DNA of 9,676 bases from assembly GCA_958446555.1 (NCBI GenBank), contig CAUCWU010000066.1:1-9676 (forward strand), given 5' to 3'. This DNA comes from an uncultured Lachnospiraceae bacterium (GTDB taxonomy: Bacteria; Bacillota; Clostridia; Lachnospirales; Lachnospiraceae). Under the pieces are notes generated by a model that made no database searches, was not told the origin of the DNA, and saw nothing but the letters and a program-made list of their open reading frames with translations. This document shows positions 6,560 to 9,676 of the stretch, one piece after another. Every line of letters begins with the position of its first letter. The stretch's first letter is position 1. Position numbers and translations under genes: made by a program.

Positions 6560-7482
6560 ATGTTGCCTCCTTTCAATCTCTTTCCAGTAACTGCAAGAAA
6601 TACGTCATCCATCGTTCCCTGTTGTAATTCAAAGCCTTCAAGCTGATCTGATAACTGATTTAAAATTGGGATTGCTTCCATGCTGTTTTCTAATACACGG
6701 ATCTCTGATTTTGCTGTTATCGGTATTGTATCATATATTTTTTCATTATCAGAAGTAAGTGTGTCTTTCTCTTGTTTATAATACAACGTCAGCATATCCT
6801 TTGCATAGCGCATTTTTAATTCCTGTGGTGTGCCAAACTCACAAATTTTCCCCTTATCAAGAATTGCAATGTGGCCTGCTGCGGCTGCCTCTTCCATATA
6901 GTGAGTGGTCAAAAAGACCGTCACTTTGTCATCTCTTTGCAGAGATTTCACACTTGCCCATACTTGCTTTCTCGTCGCCGGATCAAGCCCCGTCGTCGGC
7001 TCATCCAAGAACAAAACCTCTGGATCATTTAGCAGTGCTGCCGCAATCTCACATCGCCTCTTTTGTCCACCAGAAAGTTTTGCATAACGTCTTGCATAGA
7101 TATCCTCTAAATGAAGTTTTTCACAGACAGTGTGAATGCGCTCTTTTTGCCATGCACTTTTTGTCTGATACATTGCAGCACGCACTTGCAAATTTTCCTT
7201 AACCGTCAGTCGATCGTCTAACACATTCTCCTGCCAAACGACACCAATTTTCTGCCGGATCTGTTCATCTTCCTCTCCCACACGCAGTCCACCAATTTCT
7301 ATCTCACCACCTGTCGGTGAAAACAACGTGCACATCATGCGAATTGTTGTTGATTTTCCAGCTCCATTTACACCGAGAAAGCCAAACAATTCCCCTTTTT
7401 GCACGGTAAAACTGATGTCATCGACGGCTTTGATTTCAGCGAAATACTTTTTCAGATTTTTTACGGTGATCTCTGATTGCAT
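6556..7482 (-). CDS. ABC transporter ATP-binding protein (DrrA-like)
   Basis: A 308-aa nucleotide-binding subunit. Numbering from the chosen start, Walker A GVNGAGKST is at 37-45, the Q-loop glutamine at about 84, the LSGGQ signature at 136-140, Walker B plus catalytic glutamate VLFLDEP at 156-162 (E161), the D-loop GLDP at 165-168, and the H-loop histidine in LTTHYMEE at 194. A C-terminal extension of about 85 residues ending in GTMDDVFLAVTGK is typical of drug-exporting DrrA-type ATPases. The start is ATG 7482, because AGGGAGG (7490-7496) is 7 nt upstream; the ATG at 7488 would leave only one base of spacing. First gene of the operon. Its leader runs from the AT-rich part of 7483-7590; only weak -35/-10 candidates are visible there. 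Confidence 0.96.
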   Translation of the reverse strand: MQSEITVKNLKKYFAEIKAVDDISFTVQKGELFGFLGVNGAGKSTTIRMMCTLFSPTGGEIEIGGLRVGEEDEQIRQKIGVVWQENVLDDRLTVKENLQVRAAMYQTKSAWQKERIHTVCEKLHLEDIYARRYAKLSGGQKRRCEIAAALLNDPEVLFLDEPTTGLDPATRKQVWASVKSLQRDDKVTVFLTTHYMEEAAAAGHIAILDKGKICEFGTPQELKMRYAKDMLTLYYKQEKDTLTSDNEKIYDTIPITAKSEIRVLENSMEAIPILNQLSDQLEGFELQQGTMDDVFLAVTGKRLKGGNI

Positions 7483-7506
7483 ATGCATTCCTCCCTTATA
7501 TGTTCA

Positions 7507-7518
7507 CAGGCTCGCCTG
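7507..7518. repeat. Small palindrome in the leader of the ABC operon
   Basis: CAGGC and GCCTG form 5-bp arms around a 2-base centre, about 11 nt upstream of the ABC ATPase ribosome binding site. It could be a weak hairpin or a protein site; too short to call. Confidence 0.3.
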
Positions 7519-7608
7519 CGTAGTGATTATCCCATGAATATCATTCACTAATATAAGGATAGCGAAATTAGGAATATACAGCAAGCAATTCGCGGCAAGA
7601 TGCGCAAA

Positions 7609-7648
7609 GGCAGCGGTAAGATGCAAATTGCCGCATCTTATCGCTGCC
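7609..7648. repeat. Long hairpin 1 in the GC-rich intergenic block
   Basis: GGCAGCGGTAAGATGC (7609-7624) pairs with GCATCTTATCGCTGCC (7633-7648) around an 8-base loop. That is 15 Watson-Crick pairs plus one G-T pair (7616/7641; an A-C mismatch if read from the minus strand). No T-run follows on either strand, so it is not a standard intrinsic terminator. A 12-base near-copy of part of the left arm (GCGG[C/T]AAGATGC) lies just outside at 7592-7603. Together with the neighbouring hairpin this may be a mobile intergenic repeat unit or a structured RNA. Confidence 0.75.
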
Positions 7649-7661
7649 GAATGTCCCCCTC

Positions 7662-7727
7662 GGTGAAGCGATTGCCCACGAGCCTAACCGTTTCACTTTA
7701 CGGCGTCGTGGGCAAAGCACTTCCACC
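7662..7727. repeat. Long hairpin 2 in the GC-rich intergenic block
   Basis: Positions 7662-7681 pair with 7706-7727. The inner ten pairs (TTGCCCACGA with TCGTGGGCAA) are perfect, and the whole arm has 18 pairs, two mismatches and two single-base bulges. A further GCC/GGC pairing continues inward past one bulged base. It begins 14 nt after the stop codon of the glycoside hydrolase gene on the minus strand and is 13 nt from hairpin 1. There is no T-tract directly after the stem. It may still protect the 3' end of the hydrolase mRNA, or be part of a dispersed repeat. Confidence 0.75.
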
Positions 7728-7741
7728 TCGGAAAGCTATAT

Positions 7742-9304
7742 TCATAAGAGGTGTATATCTGCGCCTTCTCTCCAGATCTGCACGGCCATATACGGCTTTG
7801 CTGGGAGTGTTACCTTAAATTTGCCTTGGAAGCTACCGCGATCTTCGATTGTCATGTTCCAAGTATCGAGCACACGCACATGCCAGCTTGACTTATCGTC
7901 GAAATGAAACTCGCGGAATGTTGGTCGCATGAAGCTATAATAAATCAGATAATATTCCTTGCATCCGCACTCTGCCTCTCCTGCTGTCAACTGTTGTGGC
8001 ACAGCGCACACCTCGTCCCAGCTTCGATTGCATGGCTGAAGACCGAGTCCTGGTGTTTCTTTTAATCGGTCAAGCAAAAATCCAAAGCGCTTATGGCTCT
8101 CTCCGTGAAGCTTGCCACCATGTGACCACCACAGAATATTTTCTTTATTTAAATAGGTTTCACCGTGACCCGGATAGCCGCCTCTGCAAGCTGCCTCCCA
8201 GAAACGTCTTAGCATTTCCTCTCCGGTTAAATTTCCCCATCCGTGCTGAATATCACCCTCATAGGCAATCTCATCGAGCACAACTGGCTTTCTGTAGCGT
8301 TCACGAAGTTCATTCGTGCACTCTGCACTCTTATACAGATCGGTTCTTTGCACGCTACAGTGCGTGATCCATGGCTTTGAAAAATCATATAAAGAAATGC
8401 AGTTATGGATGGATCTCATATGATGATACGGATCTTTCTCACAAAGAATCGACGCATAATGTTCCCAATCGTCAAGAGTCTTGTGTGGCAGAAGATCATA
8501 CTCGTTTGCCAGTGACCACCATACATTTGCAAAAGCACTTAATCTGGCAACTGCATAGTTCCAGTACAGATCATCCTGTTCTCTTGTCATTTGAGAGAAG
8601 CCCCAGCGGTCATACGGGTGCATCATGATAAGATCGGCTTCGATTCCAAGCTCGCCTAGACGACGAATGCAGTTTTCAATATGCTGGAAATGTGCTGGAT
8701 TAAAACGAGTCAAATCCCAGTGATTTCCTTCTGTTTTTCCCGTATAGTCCCAGAAATTTTCCGTTGTCAGCACACTTGAATCCATTGGTGTTCCCTCATA
8801 CGGATAAGAACGTGGCTCACGCAGGTTATAATCATAGTGCTTTGGACAGATACAAAAACGAATTTTGTTAAACGCACTATTTTTCAATGTCTCAAATGTC
8901 TGCTCAATCAGCTCATCGCTTTGAAGCTCCCAAACATAGCAGGTCGTTCCAATTGAATAGTATGGTGTGCCATCCTCGTAGGCCATATGGTAGGTGTTTG
9001 CAACACGCACTGGGCCATGTGCATTTTCTTTTGGGGCTGTTACAGTAAAGTTACCAGTACAATCACCTCCAAATGTGGTCTGAATCTGATAGGTGTAAGC
9101 TCCCTCAAAGGACGGCATAAAACGGATGCGATACACACCGTCACCATCATAGAAACCGTCGCAAGATACCGTTTCATTGTCACCTTTAAAAATTCCTGTT
9201 ACTTTTTGCTCGGTAAATGGGTTTCCATCCTTTGGTCCGACAATGCTGACTTCAAAAATACCCCATCTGCTGCAGGTGGTTTGCTGCATAATTGTTTGAT
9301 TCAT
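7742..9304 (-). CDS. Glycoside hydrolase-like protein, DUF5060/DUF5605 type
   Basis: A 520-aa protein with no signal peptide, so likely cytoplasmic. Residues about 10-90 look like the beta-sandwich DUF5060 domain (WGIFEVSIVGP at 14-24, GVYRIRFMPSFEGAYTYQI at 56-74). Residues about 100-420 look like a TIM-barrel hydrolase core of GH-A/DUF4038 type, and about 435-520 a DUF5605-like C-terminal beta domain. Likely catalytic carboxylates are E268 in WWSLANEYD (acid/base) and E345 in VVLDEIAYEGD (nucleophile), placed as expected for a retaining clan GH-A enzyme. Aromatic-rich stretches (WDYTG, WWSHGG) would line a sugar site. The substrate is unknown; cytoplasmic enzymes of this kind act on imported oligosaccharides. 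ATG 9304 is preceded by AAAGGAG (9316-9322), 11 nt away. No sugar transporter or regulator adjoins it. Upstream is a decayed ATPase gene. Confidence 0.9.
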   Translation of the reverse strand: MNQTIMQQTTCSRWGIFEVSIVGPKDGNPFTEQKVTGIFKGDNETVSCDGFYDGDGVYRIRFMPSFEGAYTYQIQTTFGGDCTGNFTVTAPKENAHGPVRVANTYHMAYEDGTPYYSIGTTCYVWELQSDELIEQTFETLKNSAFNKIRFCICPKHYDYNLREPRSYPYEGTPMDSSVLTTENFWDYTGKTEGNHWDLTRFNPAHFQHIENCIRRLGELGIEADLIMMHPYDRWGFSQMTREQDDLYWNYAVARLSAFANVWWSLANEYDLLPHKTLDDWEHYASILCEKDPYHHMRSIHNCISLYDFSKPWITHCSVQRTDLYKSAECTNELRERYRKPVVLDEIAYEGDIQHGWGNLTGEEMLRRFWEAACRGGYPGHGETYLNKENILWWSHGGKLHGESHKRFGFLLDRLKETPGLGLQPCNRSWDEVCAVPQQLTAGEAECGCKEYYLIYYSFMRPTFREFHFDDKSSWHVRVLDTWNMTIEDRGSFQGKFKVTLPAKPYMAVQIWREGADIHLL

Positions 9305-9596
9305 GTTTCTTTGTACTCCTTTCGCATTTTTTCATCACTTCCGATTAACACTTTCTTTCCCTCAAAAGCAAAACCATAGTGTCGGATTTGTTTTTTGCTG
9401 ATTCCTTGCTCGACAAGCATTGAATCATGAAGACCATATTTATGGTCTTTCCAAAACGGCGAGGACGCGCAGTTAATGTCACACTGTCAGCCGACTCCCA
9501 CCACTCTTTGATCAAATCAGTCTTATCTACCAGAAAATAGCCTTTTTCTCGAATTTCTTCGAAACTCTGGTTTCCAATGCTGATTGTTCTTGCCAT
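9301..9596 (-). pseudogene. Internally deleted AAA-ATPase-like / DUF1703 gene
   Basis: Two ends of one known family are present with almost everything between missing. The first ~52 codons (MARTISIGNQSFEEIREKGY..., VDKTDLIKEWW, then RPRRFGKTINM) match the N-terminus of AAA-ATPase-like proteins with the Walker-like RRFGKT motif. Downstream, in a different reading frame, the minus strand encodes DSMLVEQGISKKQ and IRHYGFAFEGKKVLIG, the characteristic C-terminus of the same family (PD-(D/E)XK/DUF1703 end). Full-length members are about 500-600 aa. The N-terminal frame runs past the junction into about 30 unrelated residues and stops at 9345; the C-terminal frame ends at the TGA at 9301-9303, overlapping the hydrolase ATG. 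An intact ribosome site, AAGGGAGG (9602-9609), remains 5 nt before the ATG, so a short product may still be made. Confidence 0.85.
9430..9449. repeat. Palindrome at the deletion junction
   Basis: AAGACCATA and TATGGTCTT form perfect 9-bp arms around a 2-base centre. It lies exactly where the N-terminal and C-terminal remnants of the AAA-ATPase-like gene meet, so it is probably linked to how the deletion arose. Confidence 0.75.
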
Positions 9597-9676
9597 CTCT
9601 GCCTCCCTTCATCTCACAAAAAATTATCAATTTCTCGAACACTTCTCTGCATCCATAGCCAGTACAAACATCAATA

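Noticed and set aside
7483..7590. LytTR-type direct repeats upstream of the ABC operon
   Set aside because: TAAGGATA and TTAGGAATA occur about 13 nt apart, but they do not match known LytTR half-sites well enough, and the short palindrome around TGAATGATATTCA has inverted, not direct, symmetry.
7609..7727. The two hairpins as ordinary Rho-independent terminators of the hydrolase gene
   Set aside because: Neither stem is followed by a T-tract on either strand, and both are longer and more imperfect than typical terminators.
7600..7818. Plus-strand open frame of 72 codons across the GC-rich hairpin block
   Set aside because: It runs through both hairpins and into the antisense of the hydrolase 3' end, has no ribosome site, and its composition follows the inverted repeats rather than a protein.

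Overview
The window looks like a chromosomal stretch of a Clostridia-class Firmicute, most likely a Lachnospiraceae-type gut anaerobe. The grounds are moderate-to-low GC, strong purine-rich ribosome binding sites, and gene families common in that group: a MATE exporter, an ABC/LytTR/DUF3021 operon, a phasin-like protein next to a UbiB/AarF kinase, and an AAA-ATPase-like/DUF1703 remnant. The assignment rests on recognising protein families, not on a marker gene.

Positions 1-3126 (minus strand) hold a probable operon. In transcription order it runs from a good sigma-A-type promoter (3098-3126) to a fused PAP2 phosphatase/DgkA-type lipid kinase (GTG start at 3065), a small phasin-like protein (start 2011), a UbiB/AarF-family kinase (start probably 1653), and possibly the first codons of a further gene running off the window (start 41). 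Three of these starts are preceded by the same 8-base element AGGCAGGT at 5-6 nt spacing. The products point to the membrane: undecaprenyl-phosphate supply plus a membrane-anchored UbiB kinase. Divergent from it, 3247-4680 (plus) encodes a MATE-family exporter.

Positions 4740-7482 (minus) form a compact four-gene operon: ABC ATPase, ABC-2 permease (4-nt overlap), stand-alone LytTR DNA-binding regulator, and the small four-helix membrane protein DUF3021. This is a recognisable exporter module with its own regulator pair.

Positions 7483-7741 separate that operon from the next gene. The half nearer the operon is AT-rich. The other half (about 7591-7730) is about 58% GC by hand count and folds into two adjacent long hairpins. 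I cannot assign them to a known RNA or repeat family. Positions 7742-9304 (minus) encode a cytoplasmic DUF5060/DUF5605-type glycoside hydrolase-like protein with plausible catalytic glutamates.

Positions 9301-9596 (minus) hold the remains of an AAA-ATPase-like/DUF1703 gene. Its N-terminus, with an intact ribosome binding site and Walker-like RRFGKT motif, is joined out of frame to its C-terminal tail at a 9-bp-arm palindrome, so nearly the whole middle of the gene is missing. No tRNA, rRNA, CRISPR array or transposase was seen. The most unusual elements are the PAP2-DgkA fusion, the GC-rich double hairpin and the internally deleted ATPase remnant.
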